A program made the translations under genes and the position numbers. Below are positions 32,846 through 42,442 of a DNA stretch of 64,000 nucleotides, one piece after another (the stretch's first letter is position 1; each line of letters opens with the position of its first letter). Origin of the DNA: Bacteroidales bacterium. GTDB taxonomy: Bacteria > Bacteroidota > Bacteroidia > Bacteroidales > WCHB1-69. Location of the stretch: NCBI GenBank assembly GCA_017962845.1, contig JAGCUN010000015.1, positions 20,539 to 84,538 of the forward strand. The letters run 5' to 3'. A model generated the notes under the pieces. That model saw only the letters and a program-made list of their open reading frames with translations. It had not been told where the DNA came from and made no database searches.

Positions 32846-32922
32846 TGGTGCCCTCGGCGGGATTCAAACCCACGATCTTCAGAACCGGAATCTGACATTC
32901 TATTCAGCTGAACTACGAGGGC
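32846..32922 (-). tRNA. tRNA-Arg (anticodon CCG)
   Basis: On the minus strand, acceptor GCCCTCG pairs with CGAGGGC, then discriminator A and an encoded CCA. D arm GTTCAGCTGAATAGAAT, anticodon stem TCAGA/TCTGA with loop TTCCGGT (anticodon CCG), and T arm GTGGGTTTGAATCCCGC. It has its own promoter and terminator. Confidence 0.95.
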
Positions 32923-32938
32923 ATTGCCAAATGCGCTG

Positions 32939-32946
32939 CAAAAATA
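32939..32946 (-). promoter_or_regulatory. -7 element of tRNA-Arg
   Basis: TATTTTTG on the minus strand, 16 bases before the mature tRNA. It is divergent from the tilS promoter 22 bases away. Confidence 0.65.
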
Positions 32947-32968
32947 CATGAAATTTCGGAAAATCTCG

Positions 32969-32976
32969 TATTTTTG
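32969..32976 (+). promoter_or_regulatory. -7 element of tilS
   Basis: TATTTTTG 44 bases before the tilS ATG. Confidence 0.65.
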
Positions 32977-33020
32977 CGCACTAAAATTTTTGTCCGTATC
33001 ATTTCCTGCCATAATAGACC

Positions 33021-34349
33021 ATGATGCCGTTGGAAGCGCGCTTTCTTGAACATTTGCAAACCCTGGTGCCCGATGCCGCCCATGCCCACTATCTGCTGGC
33101 TGTGAGCGGAGGAAAAGACTCCACTGCATTGGCGCATCTATTTCAGCATCATGCACTTTCGTTCGAAATCGCCCATTGTAACTTTCACCTGCGGGGGGAA
33201 GACTCCGACCGCGACGAGCAGTTTGTGCAGGAGCTGGCCGCACAACTGGGCTGCCCCCTGCATGTCAAAAGCTTCAACACCCTTGCCGCGCAAAAAAATT
33301 CCGGAAAATCGGTAGAAATGGTGGCCCGCGAACAGCGATATGAGTGGTTCAGCACCCTCTGTCCGGAAGCCGACTACGTGGTTACCGCCCACCACGCCGA
33401 CGACAACGCGGAAACCCTGCTGCTGAACCTCACCCGCGGCACAGGACTGAAAGGCATGACGGGCATTCCCGACCGCAACGGACGGCTGCTACGGCCGCTG
33501 CTTCCCTTTACTTCGGAAGAAATCTTGCAATATCTCTCAGAAAATCACATCCCCTTCCGCACCGATCAAACCAACTTCTCCCCCCAATACCAACGCAACA
33601 AAATCCGTCACGAAGTGCTGCCCGTACTTCGGGAACTCAATCCTGAAATCATTCATACACTCTGCAACAATATTTCAGTATTCAAGCAGCAATACAATTT
33701 TTATCTTTCTGAAATACAAAGATATCTATCTGAAATCACTTTTACCAAAGATGAAGTTTTGTATATTTCCTGCAAAAAACTGAAATCGCTGGAACCTGCC
33801 AGATTGTTGCTTTATGAAGCCCTCAAGCCCTACCATTTCACCCCTTCACAAACTGAAGACCTGTGGCAGAGTTTGGAAGGAATATCAGGTAAGACATTTT
33901 TCTCTTCCACCCATATTGCGCTCAAAGACAGGGAGTTTATTATGATTAAAAAATTAGGTGAAGCTGAAATTCTCCCTACACTATGCCAAAATTTGGAAGA
34001 GTTGAAGTCACTTGGCTTTGATGTGGAGCTGCACTCGATGGAGCAGAAACCGCAGTTTCCGGCCACTGCGGATACCATTTATATAGATGCCGACAAGATG
34101 CGTTTTCCCGTGCAGGTACGGGCGTGGGAGGAGGGCGACACCTTCCAGCCGTTCGGCATGACAGGGAAACAGAAGGTTAGCGACCTGTTCAACAATTTGA
34201 AAATCAATATTTTGCAAAAAAGAAACATTCCCATTCTGCTCATCGGCGACGAAATAGCCTGGGTGGTGGGAGTGCGCGCTGACCATCGTTTCAGAATTAC
34301 CTCATCCACAAATCGTTACTATAAAATCACCTATCATGGAACCTTTTGA
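33021..34349 (+). CDS. tilS: tRNA(Ile)-lysidine synthase
   Basis: A 442-residue N-type ATP pyrophosphatase that converts C34 of tRNA-Ile(CAU) to lysidine, switching it from Met to Ile decoding. The PP-loop is LLAVSGGKDS (25-34), with HCNFHLRGEDSDRDE and TAHHADDNAETLLLNL, RGTGLKGM and RNKIRHEVLP typical of TilS. A C-terminal domain (about 360-442) contains WEEGDTFQPFGMTGKQKVSD. The length is normal. It overlaps the next gene by 14 bases. Confidence 0.95.
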   Translation: MMPLEARFLEHLQTLVPDAAHAHYLLAVSGGKDSTALAHLFQHHALSFEIAHCNFHLRGEDSDRDEQFVQELAAQLGCPLHVKSFNTLAAQKNSGKSVEMVAREQRYEWFSTLCPEADYVVTAHHADDNAETLLLNLTRGTGLKGMTGIPDRNGRLLRPLLPFTSEEILQYLSENHIPFRTDQTNFSPQYQRNKIRHEVLPVLRELNPEIIHTLCNNISVFKQQYNFYLSEIQRYLSEITFTKDEVLYISCKKLKSLEPARLLLYEALKPYHFTPSQTEDLWQSLEGISGKTFFSSTHIALKDREFIMIKKLGEAEILPTLCQNLEELKSLGFDVELHSMEQKPQFPATADTIYIDADKMRFPVQVRAWEEGDTFQPFGMTGKQKVSDLFNNLKINILQKRNIPILLIGDEIAWVVGVRADHRFRITSSTNRYYKITYHGTF

Positions 34350-34833
34350 ACCTGAAGCCCTGAAAAAAAGACGGAACATCTTCCTGATCATCCTCTGCAT
34401 TCTTGTTTTTGTAGATGCGGGAAGTTCGTTTTTTCAAATGATCCTGATGCCCATTTACGCCAAGGAGGAGACCGCTAATATGGCATTGGATTTCTACAAC
34501 AAACTGGGCTCCAATGAGATGGCGGAACAGATGGAACAAATTTTTACTGCGGCACAGGCGTTGCCGGGCTGGTATTTTGTCCTCTCTTCCCTCCCCTTTC
34601 TGCTGGCCATCGCGGGAGCCGTTTTCGTACTTTGCCGGAAACCCCTTGGTTTTCACCTATATGTCATTTCGCAACTTTTGGCCTTCTGCTGCCAAAACCT
34701 GCTCCTGAAAGAGCCCTTTCAGATGTCGTGGATTACCATTATTTGCTCCATCTGCATCGCGCTCTGCTTCTATTTTCAGCTGAAAGACAACAACAAAAGT
34801 CCTAATGGCAACAACGAAGAGGCTGATAATTAG
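34336..34833 (+). CDS. Small integral membrane protein of unknown function
   Basis: A 165-residue protein with four predicted membrane helices: about 14-36 (NIFLIILCILVFVDAGSSFF), 79-100 (WYFVLSSLPFLLAIAGAVFV), 104-125 and 130-146. The C-terminus is Asn-rich and cytoplasmic-looking. I recognise no family. It overlaps tilS by 14 bases and is probably translated from the same message. Confidence 0.8.
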   Translation: MEPFEPEALKKRRNIFLIILCILVFVDAGSSFFQMILMPIYAKEETANMALDFYNKLGSNEMAEQMEQIFTAAQALPGWYFVLSSLPFLLAIAGAVFVLCRKPLGFHLYVISQLLAFCCQNLLLKEPFQMSWITIICSICIALCFYFQLKDNNKSPNGNNEEADN

Positions 34834-34906
34834 GTGATTATAAATTATTTTGAAAATATTTTAAAAATTTATTAACAAAAACTTGAAAATCGGGTGGCGT
34901 TTATAG

Positions 34907-34914
34907 TATCTTTG
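34907..34914 (+). promoter_or_regulatory. -7 element of the barrel/HhH gene pair
   Basis: TATCTTTG 20 bases before the ATG at 34935, with TTG 21 bases upstream at the -33 position. Confidence 0.7.
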
Positions 34915-34934
34915 CGGCGTCAAAGATTACTGCC

Positions 34935-35741
34935 ATGTCTCCTCGAAAACTGACCCTGCTATTCGCGCTGCTGCTTACTGCGCTATTTCTTCAAGGGCAA
35001 AATGATAGCCTTCTGTCTGAAAGGAATTCCTCAAAATATTCTATTACAGATGTTTATCTATTAACCTTGTCACAAGACAATGGCGCGGCGGGATGTTATC
35101 TTTCGCATTCTGCCCTCACGGCCTATTTCGACAATCGTTTTTTGGTTAAGGAGATGATGACCAAGGGATTGGGGGCGGTATTCCGAAAAGGGCAGAATGG
35201 ATTCCTGATGGACTGTCAGCATTTTGGGTACAGTCGTTACGGAGAATTGTCAGCAAGAGTAGGATACAGCCGGCGCTTCGGACAGCATATTGCCTTCGAT
35301 CTGCGCTTTCAATATCTGATGATGCATTCCTCTGAAAGTCAGTGTGTACACTCGATATCATTCGACCTGTCGGGGTATGCCACCATCGGAAAAAACATCG
35401 GGTTGGGATTTGCAGTGATGAATCCGGCAAGACTGAAGGTGGGTATTACGGGGAAGAACGTGCTGCCTATCCGCCTTCAATTCGATCTTAACTATAAGAT
35501 TGGTAAGCAGATTCTGCTCTTTGCCCGGATGGAGAAAGAACTCAAATCGGCCTTTGGTATTGAGGCGGGGGCGGCCTACCATCTCAAAGTGCTGTATCTC
35601 ACTGTCGCAGCAGGATTTCCTGAGCCGAAGTTCTCCGTCAATATGCAAATCGCCTGCGGGCGGTGGCTGCTGGGGGTGAGCAGCCAATACCTTCTGAAGG
35701 CAGGATTCGTACCGATGGCATCTGTGGTATGTGTCCTCTAA
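34935..35741 (+). CDS. Outer-membrane beta-barrel-like protein
   Basis: The 268-residue precursor has a signal peptide (LTLLFALLLTALFLQG). The mature part alternates amphipathic strands (for example GELSARVGYSRRFGQHIAF, IGLGFAVMNPARLKVGI, VLYLTVAAGFPEPKFSVNM). It also has a GxGFAVxNP motif seen in PorP/SprF-like and other small Bacteroidota barrels. The exact family is uncertain. It lies 31 bases before the helix-hairpin-helix/barrel gene, so the two probably work together in the outer membrane. Confidence 0.78.
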   Translation: MSPRKLTLLFALLLTALFLQGQNDSLLSERNSSKYSITDVYLLTLSQDNGAAGCYLSHSALTAYFDNRFLVKEMMTKGLGAVFRKGQNGFLMDCQHFGYSRYGELSARVGYSRRFGQHIAFDLRFQYLMMHSSESQCVHSISFDLSGYATIGKNIGLGFAVMNPARLKVGITGKNVLPIRLQFDLNYKIGKQILLFARMEKELKSAFGIEAGAAYHLKVLYLTVAAGFPEPKFSVNMQIACGRWLLGVSSQYLLKAGFVPMASVVCVL

Positions 35742-35772
35742 CATCTACTCTGACACAACTAAATACAACTCA

Positions 35773-37842
35773 ATGAAAATCAAATATATCCTCATTGCAT
35801 TGGCGCTACTGTTCTCCACACGACTCTCGGCACAACAGGACAGTCTCCACCCCAACGACGAACTGCAAGAAACGCTCTTTGACATCTTGGAAAACCAAAC
35901 CGAAAATCTGGATGTGGAGGAAACCGCCGACTATGGCGATGAACTTGAAGAACTCTGGCAGACCGACCAAATCAACATCAACGATCTGTCACCAGAAGTG
36001 GCTTTCAATATTCTACATCTTACTGATTACCAGTATTATCAGTTATTGTCATACATTGAGCTTTATGGGGAGTTGGTTTCGGAATATGAGCTTGCTGCTA
36101 TTGCGGGATTTGACCAAAATTTGGCAGAGAGGCTATCAAAAAAGGTGAAGATTGAGCCGAAAAAAAGAGGGCGGAATCGGGCGGCTACTTTCTTTAGGCA
36201 GTCGCAGCACACCTTGCTGCTACGATACCGGCAAGTACCTGAGCATCAGTCGGGTTACCATAGAGAGGGCGGCAGTGGGTATTTGGGGAATCCCATGCGG
36301 TTAAACTGGAAATACACCATGACGAGTGGCGACCACTTTGCGATGGCCCTTGCAGGGGAGAAAGATGCGGGAGAGCAATGGTTTCGGGGCACACAAAAGC
36401 AAGGGTTTGACCATTATGCTTGGTATATCAATGTGAAGAATATCGGAGTGCTAAAGAATTTAGTGATAGGAAATTATACATTAAGTTTTGGACAAGGCAT
36501 GATCATGGGAGGACGTTCTATGGGAGTGAAAGGCGGCGGGGCAGGACAGATACGGCGATTCCCGGGACTGGTTCGTGCCACCTCTCCCATGAACGAAAGC
36601 AGCTGCATGCACGGCGTTGCGGCTACCATTGGCAACTCACAATATACAGGAACCCTCTTCTACAGTCACAACTTTCTGGACGGGAAGATCGGGAGCGATA
36701 GTTTGGGAGCGGCAGTATTTGAGGGTTCGCTCACCTCCACAGGCTACCACCGAACCGAGAAGGAGGTGGCGCAGCGCAACACCAACCGCAACCGACTGTT
36801 TGGCGGGCACTTTCAGATGAAGCGGCGCATCTTTGAACTGGGTGTCACGGGATGCCACATGCAGTTTGTGATTCCTGTGGCGCGAGGGGCAGAACTCTAC
36901 CAAAAGTACCGTTTTTGCGGGAAAGGGGTCAGCAACGCCGGGGCGAACTACAAAATCATACTACACAAAACCATCCTATTCGGCGAGGCGGCGGTAAGCA
37001 TCCTCCAACAACGAACGGGAGTGGGTGTGCTGCAGGGTGGTGTCTTCGACCTCGACCCTCGCAGTAAACTCGCCGTGCTGCTGCGATACTACAGCCGCGA
37101 TTTCACCAGTCTGTACGGGAGCTCGTTCCATACCAACAGCAGCTGCAACAGCGAGGTGGGTGCCTACGTGGCCGCCGATTTCGTGCTGGGACGCAAAGCC
37201 GAACTGTCGCTCAATGCCGATATCTATCATTTCCTCTGGTTGAAGTACCAAGTGACGCAACCTACTGTGGGATACGACTGTTCGGCACGAATTACCGTCA
37301 ATCTAAACCGATATCTTACCCTCAATTTTCGCTATCACTATGCCAAAAAGGAGCAGAATCTACCCCAAAATGAGCACCATCCTTTCGCTGATGGGAACGA
37401 TATGCACAAGTTCCGACTAACCCTCAAGGCTACCCCTTCCGGCCTCCTGACGCTCCAAACGGAAGTGGATTACCTCCTATCGGTTTCTGCGGAAAAGTCT
37501 ATATCACAAGGCTTTCTGCTCTTTCAAGACCTCGGCTTGAAAATTGAACGATGGAACTTGAGCCTCAACGGACGGATAGCCCTTTTCGCCACCGACAGCT
37601 ATGCGGAACGCCTATATGCTTACGAACACGACCTCTACCAAACCTTCACCATCAACAGTTATTATGGCAAAGGAGTACGATATTACCTGATGGTCGGCTA
37701 CCAATATTCATTTATAAAAATCCAAGCACGCTTTTCGCAAACCTTTTTCGACGACCGGCACACCATCAGCTCTAGTCTGGCGGAAATAAAAGGCAACACC
37801 AAAAGCGAAATTGCCCTACAAATGATTTTCCATATCCGATGA
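35773..37842 (+). CDS. Exported helix-hairpin-helix protein with C-terminal outer-membrane barrel
   Basis: A 689-residue precursor with a signal peptide (ILIALALLFSTRLSAQQ). A ComEA-like HhH region (about 65-125) is shown by ININDLSPEVAFNILHLTDY and YELAAIAGFDQNLAERL. The remaining approximately 550 residues form a long beta-rich region with alternating strands, ending in a typical outer-membrane C-terminus (IALQMIFHIR). Helix-hairpin-helix motifs usually bind DNA, so a surface or periplasmic DNA-handling role is possible, although HhH repeats can also bind protein. The ATG at 35773 is used; a frame start at 35731 overlaps the preceding gene. Confidence 0.82.
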   Translation: MKIKYILIALALLFSTRLSAQQDSLHPNDELQETLFDILENQTENLDVEETADYGDELEELWQTDQININDLSPEVAFNILHLTDYQYYQLLSYIELYGELVSEYELAAIAGFDQNLAERLSKKVKIEPKKRGRNRAATFFRQSQHTLLLRYRQVPEHQSGYHREGGSGYLGNPMRLNWKYTMTSGDHFAMALAGEKDAGEQWFRGTQKQGFDHYAWYINVKNIGVLKNLVIGNYTLSFGQGMIMGGRSMGVKGGGAGQIRRFPGLVRATSPMNESSCMHGVAATIGNSQYTGTLFYSHNFLDGKIGSDSLGAAVFEGSLTSTGYHRTEKEVAQRNTNRNRLFGGHFQMKRRIFELGVTGCHMQFVIPVARGAELYQKYRFCGKGVSNAGANYKIILHKTILFGEAAVSILQQRTGVGVLQGGVFDLDPRSKLAVLLRYYSRDFTSLYGSSFHTNSSCNSEVGAYVAADFVLGRKAELSLNADIYHFLWLKYQVTQPTVGYDCSARITVNLNRYLTLNFRYHYAKKEQNLPQNEHHPFADGNDMHKFRLTLKATPSGLLTLQTEVDYLLSVSAEKSISQGFLLFQDLGLKIERWNLSLNGRIALFATDSYAERLYAYEHDLYQTFTINSYYGKGVRYYLMVGYQYSFIKIQARFSQTFFDDRHTISSSLAEIKGNTKSEIALQMIFHIR

Positions 37843-37874
37843 TGCGATAAAATAACTCAAGAAAAAACTCGTTT

Positions 37875-38180
37875 ATGAAAAGACTTTATCCGCGACACAT
37901 GGCCGAAATCCCAATTTCCACGCTTTTGCACGAGTTCATGAAAAAGAATCATCGTGAACGCGAGTACCAGGAGGTGACTGCTACTGAGATATTTCCGCAG
38001 CTGCTTCCAGAGGACCTTCGCACTATGATACAGCGTGTTAGCGTGAAAAACGGAGTGATGTATGTACATTCCGACTGCGCCAGTTTGCGATTTGAACTGA
38101 TGAACCAGCGTTCTGATTTCATCCAGCAAATCAACGAAAAGTTGGGCGAAGCTATCATCAAAGAGATCGTTTTTGCCTGA
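37875..38180 (+). CDS. DUF721 family protein (DciA-like)
   Basis: A 101-residue protein with the DUF721 KH-like fold pattern: an N-terminal basic helix (AEIPISTLLHEFMKK), then VSVKNGVMYVHSDCASLRFE and LMNQRSDFIQQINEKLGE. The family includes DciA, which loads the replicative helicase in bacteria lacking DnaC/DnaI. Short Bacteroidota members like this one are less characterised. It begins 32 bases after the HhH/barrel gene. Confidence 0.85.
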   Translation: MKRLYPRHMAEIPISTLLHEFMKKNHREREYQEVTATEIFPQLLPEDLRTMIQRVSVKNGVMYVHSDCASLRFELMNQRSDFIQQINEKLGEAIIKEIVFA

Positions 38181-38228
38181 TTGGGAAACTTTCGTTTTTC
38201 ACTCCTTGCCAATCTTGCCAAATTTTAC

Positions 38229-38236
38229 TATTTTTG
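38229..38236 (+). promoter_or_regulatory. -7 element of rlmD
   Basis: TATTTTTG 27 bases before the ATG at 38264. It overlaps and so excludes the alternative start at 38234. Confidence 0.7.
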
Positions 38237-38263
38237 CACGTTGATTTGATAAGATTTTTGGGC

Positions 38264-39676
38264 ATGAAATTCAAGCAATATACCATTGAGAATTTAGAGA
38301 TATTGGACGCGGGGGCTGAGGGGAAAGCCGTGGCCAAACATGAGGGGCTCACCATCTTCGTTTCGGGCGTGGTGCCGGGGGATGTGATTGACGCCTTGGT
38401 CGTGAAAAAGAAAAAAAGTTATGCGGAGGCGCGCTGTGTGAGAATGGTCACCCCATCGCCGCACCGCATCGAACCCCGCTGCGAGCATTTCGGCACCTGC
38501 GGCGGCTGTAAGTGGCAAATGTTGGACTACTCACAGCAGTTGTTTTACAAGCAGAAACAAGTCACCGACAATTTCCAGCACCTCGGCCATTTCAACTATC
38601 CCGAACCGCAACCCATTCTCGCCTCCGACGACCAATACTGCTATCGCAACAAACTGGAGTTCACCTTCACCCACCAGCGGTGGCTCTCCAACGAGGATAT
38701 GGTCGCCCAACAAGAAGGCAAACCAATAGAAATCAGAGGGTTGGGATTTCATGTACCTGGTAAATTCGACAAAGTATTAGACATTGACTTCTGCCATTTA
38801 CAGGCAGAGCCCAGCAATAAAATCCGAATTGCCGTCCGTAATTTCGCCATCCAAAACGACATCCCCTTTTACAACCTGCGCAACCACGAAGGCCTGCTAC
38901 GCAACATGGTCATCCGCATGTCATCGACAGGAGAACTGATGGTTATACTGGTGGTGACGAATTATAACCAACAATCCATCAGTGTATTAGACTTCTTGGC
39001 AGAAACCTTCCCGGAAATCACCTCTCTGCAATACGTCATCAACCAGAAGATGAACGACAGCACCTCCGATCTTGAGTTCCACACCTATCGAGGCAAAGAT
39101 TCTATGATGGAGAAGATGGGCGATCTGATGTTCAAGGTCGGGCCGGCATCATTCTACCAGACCAACAGCCGCCAGGCTTTCAAGCTCTATTCGGTGGCCA
39201 AGGAGTTCGCGGCCGTCACCCCCGAAGATACCGTTTACGACCTCTATACCGGTACGGGTACTATCGCCAATTTTGTGGCTCGTGGCGCCAAGAAAGTAAT
39301 TGGCATTGAGTATGTTGACGCAGCCATCGAGGATGCGAAAGTCAACTCCGCCCTCAACGACATCCACAACACGGAGTTTTTTGCCGGTGATATGGTGAAG
39401 GTGCTGACCCCCGAGTTTGTGGCGGCGCACGGCAAGGCCGACATCATCATCACCGACCCGCCGCGTAACGGTATGCACGCCGACGTGGTGAAGCAACTGC
39501 TGGTGATGCAGCCCAAACGCATCGTGTACGTGAGCTGCAACCCCGCCACACAAGCCCGCGACCTCACCCTGCTGACAGAAAAGTACCAGGTATGCCGCAT
39601 CCAGCCGGTGGATATGTTTCCACACACCCAACATGTGGAGAATGTTGTTTTATTAGAATTAACAGAAAATCAATAA
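38264..39676 (+). CDS. rlmD: 23S rRNA (uracil-5-)-methyltransferase, RumA/RlmD family
   Basis: A 470-residue SAM-dependent RNA methyltransferase. An N-terminal TRAM domain (YTIENLEILDAGAEGKAVAK) is followed by CEHFGTCGGCKWQMLDY, the Cys cluster that binds [4Fe-4S]. The SAM site is DLYTGTGTIANFVA, and the catalytic nucleophile Cys lies in YVSCNPATQARDL with the ITDPPRNGMH motif IV. It methylates a uridine in 23S rRNA; the exact position is inferred from homology. dapB follows after 3 bases. Confidence 0.93.
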   Translation: MKFKQYTIENLEILDAGAEGKAVAKHEGLTIFVSGVVPGDVIDALVVKKKKSYAEARCVRMVTPSPHRIEPRCEHFGTCGGCKWQMLDYSQQLFYKQKQVTDNFQHLGHFNYPEPQPILASDDQYCYRNKLEFTFTHQRWLSNEDMVAQQEGKPIEIRGLGFHVPGKFDKVLDIDFCHLQAEPSNKIRIAVRNFAIQNDIPFYNLRNHEGLLRNMVIRMSSTGELMVILVVTNYNQQSISVLDFLAETFPEITSLQYVINQKMNDSTSDLEFHTYRGKDSMMEKMGDLMFKVGPASFYQTNSRQAFKLYSVAKEFAAVTPEDTVYDLYTGTGTIANFVARGAKKVIGIEYVDAAIEDAKVNSALNDIHNTEFFAGDMVKVLTPEFVAAHGKADIIITDPPRNGMHADVVKQLLVMQPKRIVYVSCNPATQARDLTLLTEKYQVCRIQPVDMFPHTQHVENVVLLELTENQ

Positions 39677-39679
39677 GAT

Positions 39680-40402
39680 ATGATAAAAGTTGCAATTCTC
39701 GGTTATGGGAAAATGGGAAAAGAGATTGAGAAAGTCGTGCTTCGCGAAGGCATGAACATCGTGGCCCGCATCGACAACGAAGAGGATTGGGAAACCCAAC
39801 GCGAGGCCTTCCTCTCCAGCGATGTCGCCATCGAGTTCTCCACCCCCGGCACCGTGGTCAAAAACCTCACCCGCTGCTTCGAGGCCAACATCCCAGTGGT
39901 GTGCGGCACTACCGGCTGGACCAACGTGGAAAAGGACATCCTCAAGCAGTGCCAAGCCACCTCCAACGCACTCATCTATGGTTCGAACTTCTCCATCGGA
40001 GCCAACATGTTCTTCAAAATCAACGACTTGATGGCACAACTGATGAACCAGCAACCGCAGTATGATGTCACCATCGAGGAGACGCACCATATCCACAAGA
40101 AGGATGCTCCCAGCGGCACAGCCATCGCCATCGCCAACATCATCATCAACCAACTCGACCGTAAGAGAGAGTGGGCATTGGAAGACGACAGCGATGCCGC
40201 CGACATCAACATCATCGCCCACCGCTTCGGCGAAGAGGCCGGTACCCATGCCGTGAAGTACAAGTCGGATGACGACTGTATCATCCTGTGCCACAAGGCA
40301 TTCAATCGCGCCATCTTTGCACAGGGGGCAGTACGGGCAGCCCGCTGGCTCGTCAAAAACAGAGGCATCTATCCCTTCTACGATATTTTCCTCAACATTT
40401 AA
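39680..40402 (+). CDS. dapB: 4-hydroxy-tetrahydrodipicolinate reductase
   Basis: A 240-residue enzyme that reduces the DapA product with NAD(P)H on the way to diaminopimelate and lysine. The N-terminal Rossmann motif is ILGYGKMGKEI. VVCGTTGW and SNFSIGANMFF are conserved, and EETHHIHKKDAPSGTA holds the catalytic His pair and Lys. The length is typical of Bacteroidota DapB. It is 3 bases after rlmD and 21 before a barrel-like gene. Confidence 0.95.
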   Translation: MIKVAILGYGKMGKEIEKVVLREGMNIVARIDNEEDWETQREAFLSSDVAIEFSTPGTVVKNLTRCFEANIPVVCGTTGWTNVEKDILKQCQATSNALIYGSNFSIGANMFFKINDLMAQLMNQQPQYDVTIEETHHIHKKDAPSGTAIAIANIIINQLDRKREWALEDDSDAADINIIAHRFGEEAGTHAVKYKSDDDCIILCHKAFNRAIFAQGAVRAARWLVKNRGIYPFYDIFLNI

Positions 40403-40423
40403 TCGGATTTCTTCTACCACAAT

Positions 40424-41032
40424 ATGAAAATGTTGAAGTTCAAATATTTAATCATCCTCTTTTGCATCGGCTTGTGCTCTATGCCCTCATTGCAGGCACA
40501 ACGGTTGGAGCTGCGGTTCAACAAAGAGTTTTCGAACGACAAGATGATCAACAAGACGCTTGGCGCAGGCGGTTCGTTCATCATCGACGGGTGGGTGGAC
40601 CACTTGGATTTTCAGATCAACTTCGACTATGCAGGACACAAGGAAGATGCTGATTATACGGGCGTTAGCACAAAAATCGCCAAATATAAAGGCGGCGTGG
40701 CAGCACTCTACACCCGTCCCATCGGTCGGCTTCTGCACCTGCGAGTAGGTGGAGACCTTTCATACAACTATATCAACAAAGTTAATACCCTGTGGGACAA
40801 TGGCAACCACTACAACACGGCCCATCGTGCCCATGCGTTAGGAATTGGTGCCATCGCGCAGCTACAAATTCAGTTAGGGCAGATTTTCCGTATTGGCGCC
40901 GGCCTCATCCCCACCTACCTCATCCCGTTGGTTACCGATGTCAGCCAGCCCAACGTGGAGTGCGACTTCAAGAAAGGAATGTTTGTGTTGCAATTGCAGG
41001 TTGGCTTGGAAATCAGACTAGTCAAAGAGTAA
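40424..41032 (+). CDS. Small outer-membrane beta-barrel protein
   Basis: The 202-residue precursor has a signal peptide (LIILFCIGLCSMPSLQAQ). The mature part has eight or so amphipathic strands, such as DHLDFQINFDYAGHKED, KGGVAALYTRPIGRLLHLRV and MFVLQLQVGLEIRLVKE, with a basic or hydrophobic end. It resembles OmpW/opacity-like porin-fold proteins, but I cannot assign a family. It lies between dapB and glmM, with 21 and 27 bases to its neighbours. Confidence 0.78.
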   Translation: MKMLKFKYLIILFCIGLCSMPSLQAQRLELRFNKEFSNDKMINKTLGAGGSFIIDGWVDHLDFQINFDYAGHKEDADYTGVSTKIAKYKGGVAALYTRPIGRLLHLRVGGDLSYNYINKVNTLWDNGNHYNTAHRAHALGIGAIAQLQIQLGQIFRIGAGLIPTYLIPLVTDVSQPNVECDFKKGMFVLQLQVGLEIRLVKE

Positions 41033-41059
41033 GAAATTTAACAATAAATTACTGATAAT

Positions 41060-42442
41060 ATGTCACTTATAAAATCCATTTCCGGTATTCGCGGAACGAT
41101 CGGCGGCAAGGTGGGCGATAACCTCACCCCGATTGACGTGGTTCAATTCGTGTCGGCCTTCGCCACTTTTTTAGGAAAAGACGAGCGCCCGCTCACCCTC
41201 GTGACGGGTCGCGACGCGCGCATTTCTGGAGAAATTATTAACAAACTCATTTGCAGTACGTTACAATCGCTTGGCGTACATGTGATTGATTTGGGCCTCT
41301 CCACTACTCCGACAGTGGAAATGGCGGTGGTACAGCATCATGCCGATGGTGGCATTATTCTGACGGCCAGTCACAACCCGATGCAGTGGAATGCCCTGAA
41401 ACTGTTGAACGCCCGAGGTGAGTTTATTTCCGCCGCTGATGGCGCAAAAGTTTTGGAAATTATTGAGAAACAAGATTATACATTCACCGATGTGCATCAT
41501 TTGGGAAAATACACCTCCTATGATCAGACCATCAACGACCACATCGACCATATTCTGAAGCTGGAATTAGTGGATGCGGAAGCCATCCGAAAAGCGAATT
41601 TTTCGGTGGCATTAGACTGCGTAAATTCCACTGGTGGAATCGCTTTACCATTGTTGCTCAAAAAGTTAGGAGTTGATAAGGTGCAAGTTCTGAACGGGGA
41701 TGTTTCCGGCATTTTCGCCCACAATCCCGAACCGCTGCCACAACATTTGGAAGATATTGCTAGGATGATGCAAGATGGCGGTTTCGATGTCGGTTTTGTG
41801 GTGGATCCCGATGTGGACCGGCTGGCCATTTTGAACGAAGACGGCTCAATGTTCGGTGAAGAATATACCTTGGTGGCAGTGTCCGACTATATTCTTCAGC
41901 ACAAAAAAGGAAATACCGTCTCCAACCTCTCCTCCACTCGTGCATTGAGAGATGTAAGCAATAGATACGGCGTAAGTTATAATGCTTCCGCAGTGGGTGA
42001 AGTGAATGTGGTGGAAAAGATGAAAGCGACGAATGCCATCATTGGTGGAGAAGGAAACGGAGGCGTTATCTATCCCGAATTGCATTATGGCAGAGACGCT
42101 TTGGTGGGCATTGCCCTCTTCCTCACCTTCATGGCCCAATCTGGGAAAAAGTGCAGCGAAATTCGCAGTCAGTATCCAGCCTACACTATCTCCAAAAACA
42201 AAATTGAGCTTCAGCCCAATATGAACGTGCCAGAAATTATGCATAAGATGGCTGGGAAATATTCTGATTATGAAGTCAATACAATTGATGGAGTAAAAAT
42301 TGACTTCCCTGATGGTTGGGTACACCTTCGTCCATCGAATACCGAACCCATCATCCGCATCTATGCTGAAGCCCATACAGAAGAGTTCGCTACGAGATTG
42401 GCAGACCAGATTATAACAGACATCAAAGCGCTCATCCGTTAG
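41060..42442 (+). CDS. glmM: Phosphoglucosamine mutase
   Basis: A 460-residue alpha-D-phosphohexomutase. The catalytic phosphoserine lies in GGIILTASHNPMQWNALK (near residue 102). The metal-binding loop is VVDPDVDRLAIL, the substrate loop includes GGEGNGGVIYPELHYGRDA, and the C-terminal domain has VHLRPSNTEPIIRIYAEA. It makes glucosamine-1-phosphate for UDP-GlcNAc, peptidoglycan and LPS. A close phosphomannomutase/phosphoglucomutase specificity cannot be excluded, since Bacteroidota members are hard to separate. Confidence 0.88.
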   Translation: MSLIKSISGIRGTIGGKVGDNLTPIDVVQFVSAFATFLGKDERPLTLVTGRDARISGEIINKLICSTLQSLGVHVIDLGLSTTPTVEMAVVQHHADGGIILTASHNPMQWNALKLLNARGEFISAADGAKVLEIIEKQDYTFTDVHHLGKYTSYDQTINDHIDHILKLELVDAEAIRKANFSVALDCVNSTGGIALPLLLKKLGVDKVQVLNGDVSGIFAHNPEPLPQHLEDIARMMQDGGFDVGFVVDPDVDRLAILNEDGSMFGEEYTLVAVSDYILQHKKGNTVSNLSSTRALRDVSNRYGVSYNASAVGEVNVVEKMKATNAIIGGEGNGGVIYPELHYGRDALVGIALFLTFMAQSGKKCSEIRSQYPAYTISKNKIELQPNMNVPEIMHKMAGKYSDYEVNTIDGVKIDFPDGWVHLRPSNTEPIIRIYAEAHTEEFATRLADQIITDIKALIR

